Shown: positions 12,756 to 25,454, numbered from the stretch's first letter. The stretch is 46,067 nucleotides of DNA from Lojkania enalia (GCA_010094045.1 ML986777.1:8700-54766); one strand, 5' to 3'. Numbers and translations are program-made. Notes: generated by a model not told the origin, from the sequence alone.

Positions 12756-14147
12756 GAAGAATACTATTAAACTCTTACTTTTAAATAGATATAGGACCTC
12801 CTAGATTAGCTATAGTTCTAGCTTAAGTAGCGAGCTCTTAAGGTACTTATACTAGAGTAGAGGAGTATCTCTTAAGCTATAGAGAACTTTTCTCATCTCT
12901 AGTAGCTTACCTAGTTTCTACATGAATCCTTCTAGTATATAGGTATATATTAGTCTATCTAGTAGTATATTTAAGAAAGTATTAGTAATATTATATTAAT
13001 AGGCGTATAGTCTAAAAGCTGCTACTAGAGTAACTAGAAATCAGAATACTTATACTACTAGAGTAGCTATATATATATCTCCCTAGTTCTACTATAAGTC
13101 TCCTTTAATAACTAGCCTAGCTTTAAACTTATATAGATATCTATCCTTATCAAATTTATATATAAATACCTATATTAGCGGTAGAAGCTTAATTTCTAGC
13201 TATATACTAGCTCTAGTTTCTATTATATAAACTAGACAGCTCTTGCTATAGTAGTTCTAAAACTCTACCACTGCTATTTTCTTAAATTTAATTCTAAATA
13301 GATACTTCTTAAGTTACTTCTATTACTTTAGTAGAGGTAGCAGCTAATCTCTATATAGATTAATCCTAGGCTAATTAGCTAGTATATTACTATTTATCTT
13401 CTACTATAATACTTCTATAAACGCTATATAGTATATGCGGGGTATTTTACGAGTTCTAGTCTCTATAATATTTCTAGTATTAAGCTAACTACTAATTTTA
13501 TCGCGTCTATTTATATTATTTAATTATTAGTCTAGAGCCTCTACTTCTAGTTTAATCTAATACTAGCCTTTAGAGAGGCTAGTTATTACTTCTAGATACT
13601 CGTCGCGATCATCTTAACTACGCGGTTCTAAGGTATCTTCTAGTATTATAATACTACTAACTACTAGATATTCTACTCTAGCTAGCTTACTTAATTATTA
13701 CTAACCTAGCTCCTACTTAAGCTGCTTTTTAATCTACTATTTAAACTTATTATCTAGTATCTCCTTACGCGATTAAACTATTAATTAATCTAGTATCTAT
13801 TTAAGCTCTATATTATTTAGCTTACGGCTCTCCTTAATATTAAGTACTACGGCTACTAGACACAGCATCTACTTATTTAGAAAGATAAGATCTTTATACG
13901 ATTTTATAGGTAGTAGAATAATATCTCTAGTTCTAATAACTCTATCTAGCTCTAGTATTTAGATGTAATAGATATTTATAGAGTTATATTTTATAAGGCG
14001 TCTAATTAGCGTATAAGATTATAGCTTCTCTCTCTAGTATAGGTAATAATTTAGGATATATACCTTAGCTCCTAATACGTTAAGATAAGCTACTAATAGT
14101 CTAGTTCCACGTACTATCTTATATAGGGTATATTAGTTTAGAGCTTC

Positions 14148-14171
14148 GGTCGGCGTACGATTAAGGAGATA
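14148..14171 (-). other. Copia integrase YLLNRTPT motif
   Basis: The minus strand encodes Tyr-Leu-Leu-Asn-Arg-Thr-Pro-Thr followed by Glu-Ala-Leu, the conserved block at the end of the copia integrase core. It survived RIP because few of its codons contain CA or TG. It fixes both the superfamily and the reading strand of 9716-16834. Confidence 0.85.
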
Positions 14172-16708
14172 GACTGCTGAGAGTAGGTACTCGTTTAATA
14201 CCTCTATTAGTAGCCCTACGTCTATTCTTATAGCTCTTCCCTATACGACTAGTAACTGCTCTACTCTCTCTATTAGACTATTCTACTCCTTAATATACTC
14301 TACTTATAGTTCTACTAAGATTCCTAGATCTTTAAAGATATTAAGTATCTTAGAATATTTGTACTTACTATTAAGCCTAATAACTTTAACCTATACGTTA
14401 AACTGAGCTTTAAATTTAACTAGTAATCTCTATACTATACATCGTAGTATTATTATATTCTTATTTAGTAGATAATAGGCCTTATACTACCTACTATACT
14501 AGCAGACTATATAGAATATCTAGAAGTTTCTATTATAGTAGTACTCTAACCGATTACGTATCTGGACTAAATCTATTCTTAGTCTCTTAAATAGTCCCTA
14601 GGCTAGTTCCTAAGGAGCTCTCCTACTTACTATCTTATAAAGCTTAGACTAGATATAAATAGTATATTCTATCTACTTTAGAGCTTAATTTCTCTACTAC
14701 TGCTACTTAATCAACTTAAGCCTGTTAATATAAGTAGGTAGATAAACGACTACCTTTTAGCTAGTATAGCTAAATACCCTATAAGCTTATATAGGTGTAA
14801 GTTCTAGCTGCTTATAAGCTGTATAAGAAGGCCTTAGTCTATACTATACTATATATACTAATAGAGATAGTCGTATACTATTTTCTATATCTATTAGCTA
14901 ATACCTAGATATACGCCTGAGATGGTATATAATATTTAATAGATCTATCTAATATAGATAGTCTCGTTTTAAGTTAAAATAGATCCCTACTATACTATAG
15001 TATAAGAGACTAACTACGCTTATAAATATCTCTAGGATATATATAATATATAAGAGTAGGATAGTCTTAATTCTAGTAGACGTCTGTACTTATAGTTAGA
15101 CTTCTTCCTATTCTCGAATTAGTAGCAGCTATCTCCCTATATATACGTAATCGTCTGGTCTAGGCTACTATATTATTCTCTAGCTATAAGACTTACTATT
15201 AGTAATATAGGTATTTAAGCTAGAATCTATAATCTATCTATTAAGTAGTAATAGCTAATACTAATACTGTTTAGCCTATATAACTCTAAGCTATAGAGTT
15301 AAAGCTACTATAAATCTTACTAATCGACTTAGGTTTAGAGCTGCTATTATAGCTGGTCTTAATAGTTAACACCTGTTATCCTATCTTTTTATTATATTTA
15401 GTACTAGTATTAAGACTATTATAGAGCCTGTAGAGCCTACTAATCTTACTAATTCTACTACTAGTTGCTTCTTAGTATTATAGAGTACCTTTAACCTAGA
15501 AGATCTTAATATTCTAAGCTCCTAGAATTTCTATTTAATATTTTAATCTAGCTACTAGCCTAATAGGCGTAGCGCTAAGTTAATATATAGATACTATTTA
15601 AATTTATAACTATCTCTATAGAGGTAGACTATCTATCTTAATTACTAAGATTTCTAGCTGCTTTTAATCTAGTACGACTACTATAGTTACTATAGTATAA
15701 TACTAAGTATTACGAACGTCCCTAGCTCTAATATAACTAGTCTAGTACGACGATAGTATAACGTATACTAGACTATTAGGTCTAAGATACTTATATATAG
15801 CTTATTATCTACTCTAGACTTAATAAGCAGCGATAGCTTATTTACTACCTAGCTATCGTCTAAGCTCTTAACTACGAGAATAAAGTCCTACTAAGCTTAA
15901 TTCCCCTATACTTCTAGTATACTCGCTAGACTTATAACGCGCGTCGTTTTAAGCTAATCCTTAAACTAGGTATTTAGGTTCCCCTTTCTTAGTTATATCT
16001 TAAGCGTCTAGTATTAAGCCTGCAGTTGTATACTGCGCTTAGTTTTACTCGGGTAGAGATACTTTTTAAGGGTCTGCAGTCGATCGTACGCAGTCTTATA
16101 GTCTATAATTAGATAGATGTATTAAGCTACTATCATCCTTAATATCTCCTGCGTGAATTCTCTAAGAGCTTTCTCTTTCTATAGCTATTACGCCTTACTA
16201 TAGCTGTACGTCCTATACTAGGCTTTATATCTTACCAATTCTTAATTAGTTAGATCTATAATATCTACTTCAGCATCTACTACCTTAGTATTACTATCTA
16301 TCCTGTAGAAATCTCTAAACTGCTTCTTAATTAGCTTCTTAGCGTCTAGTCGAAAGACTAGCTCTTTACTAAGATCTGGGTCTATGTATTTCTAGAGCTA
16401 GTTCCGGTCCGCACTATCCTTCCGCAGAAACAGCTACTATATCTAGTACTCTAGCTTATCGAGAATAACTATAGCCTTAGTAATAAGCAGGTCTAATTCT
16501 ATTATCTTTTTAATATACTATATCGCGTTAATCTATTAAGGTCTCTACTATAACTAGTTCTAAGCTCTTTAGCTTCTTAACTAGCCTAGCGATGTTAAGG
16601 TAACTAAGGTCTTAATAAACGAGATATAATTAACTAAGCCTATATTAATTAGTTCTAGTCTATCTATATAGAACGTAGTAGTAGTTAAAAGGCTTCTAGG
16701 CTTATAAC

Positions 16709-16834
16709 TGTTAGAGCTGGCTAGCTTTAATAAGGGTTAGAAAAACTGCGTCTATTAACTAGAAATACGAGATATACTATATATATATCCCTAAACCTAC
16801 TAAGGGGCTAACTGTAAATAGTTTAGCCGTAATA
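16709..16834 (-). repeat. 5' LTR of the copia element (126 bp)
   Basis: Starts TGTTAGAGC and ends GTAATA; followed by TACCT (16835-16839), the duplicated target of the interrupted Fot element B. Confidence 0.88.
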
Positions 16835-19082
16835 TACCTTATATAGAATATAAAGGCTAAGTATAGTATTATTAATAAAGATATATACAACTTAATAAAT
16901 TAAGCTTTATAATAGGCGTAATATTAATAGAAGTAATAGTTACTAGCTCTAAAAGATAGAATTAACTAAAATAGCTCTAGCTAGGCAATTACGAGTAGAC
17001 TATAGTTATCTAGAGTATTAATACGATAGGATAGATAATACTACCTTTTATTATCTTTATAGGTATCTACTACCTCTCTATATAGTATAAAGAAGATAAT
17101 ATTCTACTAACCTAGGCTATATAGGTTACTAATAACGGCTGGATAATAAATAATATTAGTATTAAGTAGTTAAAGTACTTTAATACGTATATAAAGGATT
17201 GTACTATTAGTATATATCGATTACTAATTCTTAACGGCTATAAGAGCTACGACTCACTTAAATTTAGGTAGCTCTACGAGGAAAAGAATATTATTACTCT
17301 CTATATACCTCTACATTTATTATATCTACTATAGTTACTAGATATAGGTTGTTTCTCGCCTTTAAAGACTACGTATGGGCGTTATATTAAATAGCTAATA
17401 CGCGGTTATATTAACTATATTATAAAAATCGAGTTTTTACCCTATTTTAAAGCAGCTTTTAATATAGCAATTACGAAGAGTAATATCCTAAATAGCTTTT
17501 AAGGTGCTAGCCTAATTCTATTTAACCTAGATATAGTACTATTAAAGCTTAAAGTTTAACTGTGTATACTAATACCTTTTACAGTTAAAGATACCTCTTA
17601 AGAGTTAAAAATACTAAGTAATCCTATTAAATTTAGGTTTTAATCTGTATATATTTAATTAAGAGTTTAAAAGTATCTAGATAGCTTATCTACTTTAATA
17701 GTAGAGGCGTTTAAATAGTTTATAAAGGGTACTACGTATATAATATATAAAAATATACTATTATACGCTTAGGTTGCTAAACTTTAAACAGCTAATAAGG
17801 CTGCTATATAATATTAATTGTATAAAAGAAAGCGTATATAAAAGAAAGGCAACCTAACAATTAAAGAAGGCGCTCGATTAACTGCTCTAAAAGAGTTTAG
17901 TACTCGTACTAATAGAAAGAAGGGTAAGAAGAAGGCGCGTGTTAATAGAGGCTAGCCGACTTAAAGGTGCTATAGGTAGTATAGTAAGGCTAGGTATAAC
18001 TCGCGGACGTATAAAAATAATGCTATAGATATAGAAGAATAGGCTACTATACTATATAGTATAATAGAATATAAGAAAGTATAATATTTTACGAAAAGTA
18101 GTCGCGATTTTAGTATAGTCTTAGCATTATAATCAGCTCGCTTAGGTGATTAGCTCGCTTGTACTATACGTTAGGCTAATAATATAGAAGAAGAGTATAA
18201 TCTTATCTAAATATTACGAATATTTATACGCTTAAGAAAAGGAGATTTAATTAACTAAGTATTAGTTTAAGAGAACTATTTCTAGCTAGCTAGCTAGTAT
18301 CTAATATAATAATTAATACGCTAAATAAGTTTAATATAGTTATTATATTACTAATAGAATAGAAAGTTATTTAACTTTTTAAAGAGCTAGTAGAGAGAAG
18401 AGTAGAAATTATAGTAGAGAGAGAAGATTTAAGATATATTAGGCTATAACTAGATATCTACCTCGTATAAGAGACGCTTGAAATAAGTAAGGTACGTAAG
18501 AAGTAACTTATTATCCTTCTAATATACTAATATAAAATATTAAACTACCTTCTATTACTTATATAAATTATAATAGAGGTGTTAGAAGAATAAAAAGATT
18601 ATTTTAGAATCCTAGGACTAGCTATTTTTAGTAGTCTAGTAGAGGTATAGTACTAATACCTATTATAGCTATTTAAGTTGGTTCTAGATATAGTTAAATA
18701 TATTAGTTCTATTAAGTTAGTTTAAATAGAGTTTAGCTTTAATAGATAGAAGTTATATATAAAGCGTATATAGTTTACTATTAAAATATAGAGGGTTTAG
18801 GAGTTAAGAATAAAAGATAGTAGAGAACTAGAGCTAGAGGATAATAGTATATATTAAGTTAAGATTAGATTAAAGTTACTAGATTTTAGATTACTAGTTT
18901 TAAAACTTCTACTATAGCTATTATATAAGTAGTAGGATAGCTGTTAGACTAGTATTCTAGCTAGATATTACTAGGAAAGAAGAAAAAAAATCTAGATAGA
19001 AAATAATAAAGATTTCTATTTAGAGATCTATAGTAGCTAACTAGCTACTATTACTATATAGCTAGGTAAGCTATTCTAATAT

Positions 19083-19286
19083 TGTCATGGGGATTTTCGG
19101 CTAGTCTGCCGAGCTGTATCAGATATCGACGTACGATATCACGGTCGATATCACGCCGGATATCACGCTGGATATCAGCTGATATACCCCTTTTTCATGT
19201 ACATAAATATAGCCCGCTGGCCATCTTCAATCAAGCAGTTCAGCTCCTCATCTCCCTCCCTGAGACAAGATTCGCCTCTCACCACA
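19083..19286 (+). mobile_element. Solo LTR, copy 1, not RIP-mutated
   Basis: This 204-base unit runs from TGTCATGGGG to CTCACCACA, giving canonical TG...CA ends, and is flanked by the 5-base duplication AATAT (19078-19082, 19287-19291). It is rich in CA and TG and stands out sharply from the RIP-degraded DNA on both sides. It contains an array of GATATC palindromes (19116-19184), a TATA-like ACATAAATAT box (19200-19209) and a C/T-rich 3' part. Copies with about 90% identity or diverged are at 40473-40674 (opposite strand) and 38180-38406. No internal retroelement sequence is present, so it is a solo LTR left by recombination between two LTRs. An apparent 74-codon frame here is not a gene. Confidence 0.88.
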
Positions 19287-19288
19287 AA

Positions 19289-19500
19289 TATTATAAAAGG
19301 CTATAAGTAGGGATAATAAGGCTTATCTAATACTTAATATAGTATACTATATATAGATTTCAGGTGTCGTATAAGAGGATAGCTAAAGAGTAAGCTATAT
19401 ATAAGGTAAGTAGGAAGATAAGAAGGAAGAAGAAGGTATGTATATAGAAGCGAGCGCGCTACGTGTAGGTGTTAGAGGGGAATATAAGGATACTATAATA
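19289..19500. repeat. Right LTR (212 bp) of the short LTR element
   Basis: Pairs with 8761-8972. Its first three bases overlap the duplication of solo LTR copy 1, which inserted exactly at its outer edge. It is followed by AATAT at 19501-19505. Confidence 0.65.
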
Positions 19501-19649
19501 AATATATTAGAATCTACTTATAGTATAATTATAAATCTAATTTAGAGAAACTAACGAAATTAAAAGAGAATATTATTATTTAATATCTATTTAACCTAGA
19601 TTTATAAGGATTTATATCTACCTTAGCTAGTATATAAAATATAGCTAAT

Positions 19650-19853
19650 TGAGAAGGTCTGAAGATATAATAGGATTAGATATAATAAGAATCCATTATT
19701 ATTAAAGCTAGAGAAAGAGAAGAGAAAGTATACGGTAGTAAGATACGTATTATTTGCTTACTTTAGTCCAGGTAGGTATAGGGTTGTATAAGAGCAACTG
19801 CTATTATAATATCGCAGGAACGGGACTGAGCTATAGGCTAGGACCTTTATAAT
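19650..19853 (-). repeat. 3' LTR of gypsy element F
   Basis: Direct repeat of 24952 to about 25156. Begins TGAGAAGG on the plus strand (CA end of the LTR on the element strand). The inner boundary is uncertain by a few bases. Confidence 0.75.
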
Positions 19854-22459
19854 ATTCCCCTCTTCCTCCTCCTCTTCTTCTAATACTAAATTATACGGAT
19901 AAGTAGTTCTTTAGTAAAGTTCCGCTCTGTATCCCGTTCAAATTCTCCTAGAGTGATTATATCTTTATAGTCGTTCTAGTCGTTTTATAAGGGTATAATA
20001 TAACTAGTCTACTTATAAAGGAACTACTATTTTAGGCTGCCTTTCCTCTTACTAATTACTTATACGTTTTAGATTTTCTTAAGCTCTTATTTATCTTTAT
20101 TTCTAATACTAATTAGCGCTAGTTAATAGTTGTCCTATATTTAACTTAGTAATAGGTCTTAAGTAATAGGGCGAAGTAGTATTATATAGAAGATGTTATA
20201 AATTCCTAATAGAGTATCTAGTTAGTATATATTTCGTCTAATAGTCTTATTAACTATATATTATTAATGGAGCTTATAGAGCTTCTTTTTCCTTATAGGG
20301 TCTATCTTAATATTATATATATTAAGCTAAACTTTATCCCTTAATTAGTATTATAATATAAGATCTTTTATATAATTGTAAATTTCTTACTACTACTATT
20401 ATATATAGGCTATTATTACTTACGCGAATTCAACGCAGTCTTTTAGTTTACTAATAATCTATTTTACTATATAAATAGGGTCTCTAGACTACTCTATTAG
20501 TAGCTTCTCTTCTAGTTATATAGATTCTCCTAAGTTTAGGTAATAGCTATAAGTAAAAAAGAATAGGCTAACTCCTATAGAGGAAGTATTTCTAGTACTA
20601 ATAGTAATCTAAGCTAGTAGTAGCTATAGATCCCAGTTATTTTAGTAGTAGTTATAATAGTAGCGGAGAAGTTTTTTAAGTAGCTGGTTTATATACTTTA
20701 TACTTCCGTCGGTTTCTAAATAGTATACTGTTAATAGCCTTTACTTAATCTTAAGAATTCGATAGATGTATACCTATATACCTTATATAAACTACTCTTC
20801 TCTATTAGAGACTATTACTTATAGGAGCCTATAATATACTATAAAATACTTAATAAACTTATTAGCTAATATTTAGCTCTTAAGGTTTAAGATAGTAATA
20901 AAGAGTACTCTTTTACTTAAACAGTCTATAATAATAAGAATATACTTATTACTATATACGGTTCTCGGTAAGTTAATAATATAGTCTATTAAAATTTCTA
21001 ACTATACCCTCTTAGAGACTAGAAAAGAATATAGTAGGCCTTTTTTTCTAGAACGCTAAACTATATTCCTATTATAAGAGTAGTAATTTTATATAAAGCG
21101 TTTAATGTCTGCGACTATTCTAGGCTAAAAGTAGCGCTGTAATATTAACCCGATTGTAATATTCTTATTAGAGTAGCTAGCTAAGTAAGAGTTATAAGTC
21201 TCTTAAATTAGCTTTATATAAAGTAGCTCGCTCTTAGAAATCTAAGCGCGTTCTCTCTATATTAATCTATCTCTTAGAACTAAGAGGTTAGATAGGCTAA
21301 TCTTAAAGTAATAGAGGGTTTCTAAAAGTATTCTCTCCTCTACTTTAGTAGTATAGAGAAGTATAGTATACGTCTTATCTTTTTCTTAGGTATCTTACTA
21401 TAAGGTTTCTATTAGTATTTACTACTTTTTATATAATGTCTCGGTTATAGACTCCCCTTTATCTATAGATTCCTCCCCTAATATAGAGTCTTCTAGGGCA
21501 ACTACCTCCACCTAATTGTTAGGAGTATCTTTAGCATGCTAGTTTCTAGTTTATATAGGGGCTATATAAACCCTATCCTTAAAATCGAACGGTTTAAAGA
21601 GTTGGCTAATCCTTTTCTAGATCTACTTATTATTAGCTTCTTTTAGGAGATCCTAATTACAACGTAAGAGAATATTAGCTAGAATATTAAGCTTATCTAG
21701 CTTATATTTAAACTAGAAGTTAAACTGGGTAAAGAATACTATCTACCTTACCTAGTACTTAAAGAGCTTCTATACTTTAGTAAAGTACTTTAGGTTATAG
21801 TAATCTATACGAACTATAAAGTACGTAAGTAGTTTTAAGAACTTCTCCTATTCCTTAAGGTATTATATAACTGCTAGTAATTTCTTATTATAGATTAGGT
21901 AGTTATACTCTATAGGAAGTATTTACTTTAATATAAAAGTAATAGATTATAGAACTCCTTTATCGTTATATTATAGGAATATACTTCTAGTATACCAGCT
22001 AGAGGTATTATACTCTAGAATCGTTTCCCTTTTAGGGTTATACTAGGCTAATACTAGCACTTATATAAAGTATTACTTTAGATAATTAAAGGTAGTAAAT
22101 ACCCGATTATTAAGTTAAAACTATTTCTTCTCTTATTCTCTTTAGGTAAAAGCTATTAGTAGAGTAACTACTTTAGAAAATTCTTTAATAAACTAGTAGT
22201 AGAAGTTTATAAAGTCTAAAAAGCTCTATATACTATAAACTAATATAGGCGCTTTCTAGTTCTAGATTACTTTAACTTTCTATAGGTCTATTTAGATATC
22301 TTTTTCCGTATTAATAATAAAGCTAAGATATTTTATTATACGGACTTTAAATTCGCACTTATTAATATTAAGTTAAAGGCTAGTATCTATTAGCTTTTAA
22401 AGGATTACTTTAATATAGTACTAATAGTCTTATAGGGAACTATCCGTATATATAAGAAT

Positions 22460-22474
22460 ATTATCTAAATATAC
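22460..22474 (-). other. Gypsy reverse transcriptase active-site box, mutated
   Basis: Reads Val-Tyr-Leu-Asp-Asn on the minus strand within ILVYLDNILIY; the second catalytic Asp of the YLDD box is changed to Asn by a G-to-A transition, inactivating the enzyme. Confidence 0.78.
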
Positions 22475-24951
22475 TAAAATAAAGTCGCCTAAATACTTCT
22501 AGATCGTACGATTAATATACTATTAGAAGGTACTTAGAATATTTATAAGGTTAAAGGGTATAACTAGCTACTTATATAAATTATAGTAGGTTGTAAATAC
22601 TATCTTCTACTCGTCTCCTTCTTTAATTCGGATCTTATTAAATATAGTAATAACATTAAGTTTTATAAACTACTTAGCTTAACTAATTTAATTTAACGTT
22701 TCTTAAATTAGAGGTAAAGGATAGTAGTCTTTCTATATAATAGTATTTAGGGTATAGTAGTTAATATAAAAGTAGAGGCTACCCCCTAGTTTTTCTATAA
22801 ACAGGACTAGTACTATAGCTAGGGAGTTGCTAACCTAAATAAATCCTTTATTAAGGAGCTCTATTAGGATCTTCTAAAGGATAAAGAGCATTTCCTATAA
22901 CATTCTATATAAAGGATCTAAGGGGATCCTTAGAAGGCTTCTATTTTTCCCTTCTAGCTTAATTATATAGTCTACTTCTAGTCTTAAAAGTAGTAGTTTA
23001 TTAGCTTCCTATTAATTAAAAGTATAGAGCTACTGTATATATTTCTTAGGGAGTTTTATATAAGGGTCTATCTTTAGCTTATTTTCTAGAGCCTTCTAAA
23101 TATCGGCTATACTAACGGTAAAGATGCGGGGTAGTTTAGTAAGAGAATCTTATAAGCATCTTCTATAGTATTTTACTATAGTAGAGAAAGTATATACTAA
23201 AACTTAGGTAATATTAGCTGTATATTACTATTTCTAAAGCTCCTAGTTTTATATAATTACCCCCGTTCTATAAATATATAGGATTTCTATTTTTAGGTTA
23301 ATAATTATATCCTTACTTTACCTTTATAAACGTCTTACGATTATATTATAATCTCCTTCTATCTTTAAGACTATATAAGTAAATACCTAACCTAGACCTG
23401 CCTAACTTCTACCTATATCTAGTAAGTTAATAATAGCTACCTTTTTAATAATTTTAGCCGAGAAGTCGCTGAATAATAAAGCTATTAATAGTATTAGGAG
23501 GTAGAAGTATTCTAGTCCAGCCTTTCGTATAATTCTTTTCTCGACTATTATATATAAGTTACAGCTATTGTCTATTAAGATAAAAAGGCTAAAGGTATTA
23601 TTAAGTAGTATAGGGGCTATAAATAGAGCGTTAGTTATCCGAAATTAATTAAATTTATCTAGTACTTACTTATTTACCTACTCTTTTTATTATTTTAAGC
23701 GCCGACTTCTATTTAGAGTAATACTTTTCCTATCTTATCAGCTTAGGCTATATCTTTACATTCCTTATTATACTAAATAGGCTCTAGTAGTATTATATAA
23801 GTCTAATTAAACTATATACTACTTTTAGGCGGAGTATAGCAGTAGCTTTAAATAAAGTAACGTCCGTTTTTACAGGTAAAATAGATATTCTATTATTTCT
23901 AAGCCTTTAACTCTTTCTCGGTAATATTCCTTATCTTCTCTAGTAGTTAAGGCCTTATATCTAGACGCTATATAAGTCTATAATTAGCTGTTAGTGTCTA
24001 GTCTATAATATTATTAATAGTAGCTAATAATTGTAGTTGTAGGAGCGGCGTAAGTAGCTGTCCCTAGCTGTCTCTTATCCAACTAGCCTTCCCCCTACTA
24101 AAGAACTATATAAAAGTGCTATCGAGTTTAGCTACTTTAAGATAGTTATTAAGAATATAAAGTTTTTATATAAAGGTCGTATATAACATAAAATCTTCCT
24201 TACTAATACTACTAATTATTAATTAGTAGAGCTTAGGATAAATCTTCTCTTCTAGATCTTATATCTTAATTTAGTCTAAGTAAGAGTTATACGATACTTC
24301 TATAGAGAGATAATTGTACTCGACTAGAAACTTAATAAAGGTTTTATTACCTTATCTTAAGTTTTTAAACTTAATTCTAGCTTATTTCTAATAGTAGGGG
24401 TTATTATATTATATATCTATAATTATCTAGAATTTATTATAGGTAAGAATACCTATAATAATATATTTTTTATATAACTAAAAGTATATTCTAGTATTAC
24501 TCTTATAAAACGATATTATATAGGCTGCTACTATTATATCTATTAAGCTTATAGATAAACTGTTAATACGGATCTTAATCTTTATACTACTTTTCTAAAT
24601 AGAGTATACTTTATAATCTCTTTAAAATTTATCCAGTTTATTAAGTATAGCCTTTATACGAATAGGCTTAGTAGTTATTAATAGTATAGTTAGTAAAACG
24701 CTCCCTTTAGAGGCTGAATGTTTATTTAGTTGCTCCTCAAGCTTCCGATAAAAGCTTATTCTTTTAAGTTACTATTACTACTTTTCTTTCTCTAGGCATT
24801 CCAGCCTAGCTGCTATTTTAGCGAACTATCTCTATACAGTTGCTATATTAAATCCTTATTCTGCCGGTCCGTTTTAGTCTATAACTTTATACGGTAGTAG
24901 GTTTACTTAGTAGTTAAGATAGAATCTAGTATAGTATAAGCTTTAATAAAT

Positions 24952-25156
24952 TAAGAAGGTCTAAAGATATAATAGAATTAGATATAATAAGAATCTATTA
25001 TTGTTAAAGTTAGAGAAAGAGAAGAGAAGGTATATAGTAGTAAGATACGTATTATTCGCTTACTTTAGTCCAGGTAGATATAGGGTCGTATAAGGGCAAC
25101 TGCTATTATAGTATCGCAGGAACAGGACCGAGCTATAGGTCGGGACCTTTATACTA
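24952..25156 (-). repeat. 5' LTR of gypsy element F
   Basis: Direct repeat of 19650-19853; starts TAAGAAGG where the other copy has TGAGAAGG, a RIP-type transition. The outer end lies at about 25152-25157. Confidence 0.75.
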
Positions 25157-25454
25157 CAAATATAATTAGCTAGATAATTCTACTACTTATTATTTTTAAA
25201 GGCGTCTACTACCTATCTTATTAGTATAAGAGTAATAATATACCGGGCGATTAGACGATTATAACTAGTAATAATAGCTAGATAAATAATAAGATTAGTA
25301 GTATCTAGTTTAAGTACTTTAATTAGTATATAAAAAGCTATATAATAGGCACCTATTAATTACTAATTATTAATAGCTATAATAGCTATATTTTACTTAA
25401 GTTTTAAGAGATCTATAAGAGAAGATTATCTATCTCTATATACTACTATATTTA

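Larger units (their letters stand above)
9716..16834 (-). mobile_element. Ty1/copia LTR retrotransposon inserted in B, RIP-degraded
   Basis: Paired 126-base LTRs (9716-9841 and 16709-16834) bound 7119 bases, flanked by the 5-base duplication TACCT (9711-9715, 16835-16839). The right LTR keeps a TG start; the left has TA and both end TA, as expected from RIP of TG...CA. A purine tract (complement of the CCCCCTT run just inside the left LTR, 9844-9850) identifies the left LTR as the 3' one, so the element reads on the minus strand. Domain order confirms copia: integrase with YLLNRTPTEAL (14148-14171 and onward), then an acidic linker, then reverse transcriptase with VFIYKFDKDRYLYKFKARLV (about 13120-13190) and the catalytic YVDD box mutated to YINN at 12744-12755. 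RNase H should lie downstream towards 10000-12500 but is not readable. Stops are scattered throughout. Confidence 0.88.
9177..18171 (+). mobile_element. Fot1/pogo-type DNA transposon B, split by a copia element
   Basis: Terminal inverted repeats start ACGTATAATATAAGCGAG at 9177 and end with the complementary sequence at 18171; TA flanks both sides (9175-9176, 18172-18173). Removing the copia insertion and one copy of its target duplication leaves 1871 bases, matching the 1872 bases of copy D. The transposase reads on the plus strand with RIP stops: DLDIRGFS and IANLLLAARS (about 9480-9540) before the insertion; then LLILNGYKSYDSLKF, YEEKNIITLYIPLHL, LLDIGCFSPLKTTYGRY and IEFLPYFKAAFN at 17210-17480. 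This is the DDE_1 catalytic core of pogo-superfamily transposases, whose 'D-G-H-x-S-H' and 'MPPHSSHLLQPLDVG' motifs are recognisable in mutated form. The C-terminal tail is basic and continues to about 18000. It is inactive. Confidence 0.85.
8761..19500. mobile_element. Short LTR retroelement (own DNA about 1.5 kb) inserted in E
   Basis: Two direct repeats of identical length, 212 bases (8761-8972 and 19289-19500), begin TATTATAA and end GTAATA/ATAATA, compatible with TG...CA ends after RIP. Both outer flanks carry AATAT (8756-8760, 19501-19505), a 5-base target duplication. Inside lie Fot element B with its copia passenger (9177-18171) and a solo LTR (19083-19286). After subtracting these, only about 1.1 kb of internal sequence remains, too short for gag-pol, so this is probably a non-autonomous (TRIM/LARD-like) or internally deleted element. 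I could not read any domain in it. Joining the two fragments across the insertion restores a transposase N-terminal reading in E, which supports the boundaries. Confidence 0.6.
19650..25156 (-). mobile_element. Ty3/gypsy LTR retrotransposon F, RIP-degraded
   Basis: Direct repeats of about 204 bases (19650 to about 19853, 24952 to about 25156) bound 5.5 kb. A pyrimidine run just inside the left repeat (19855-19880, CCCCTCTTCCTCCTCC) is the polypurine tract of the minus strand, so the element reads right to left. The reverse transcriptase is readable on the minus strand at about 22440-22660: KIRIKEGDE, VIPFNLINILSTF and VYLDNILIY, where the gypsy YLDD box has become YLDN. The integrase core follows near 20920-21010 with ILIDYIINLPRT and IIIDCLSKRVLFI, matching the gypsy 'D-F-I-x-G-L-P' and 'VVVDRLTK' blocks. 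RT preceding integrase is the Ty3 order. Gag lies to the right (23.5-24.9 kb) but is too degraded to read. No clean target duplication was found, and flanking E sequence appears deleted. Confidence 0.85.

Noticed and set aside
19116..19184. CRISPR-like array
   Set aside because: Short 12-base palindromic period inside a eukaryotic LTR; no unique spacers and no cas genes.
19082..19306. 74-codon frame with RSISRRISRWIS repeats
   Set aside because: Translation of the GATATC array inside solo LTR copy 1; the same holds for frames over 40411-40707 and 38136-38502.
8756..19505. Concern that the AATAT flanks of the short LTR element merely copy the solo LTR duplication
   Set aside because: The solo LTR duplication is at 19078-19082/19287-19291, whereas the outer flank is at 19501-19505, beyond the right LTR. 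Equal LTR lengths (212) and restored E transposase reading also support the pair, though chance in AT-rich DNA is not excluded.
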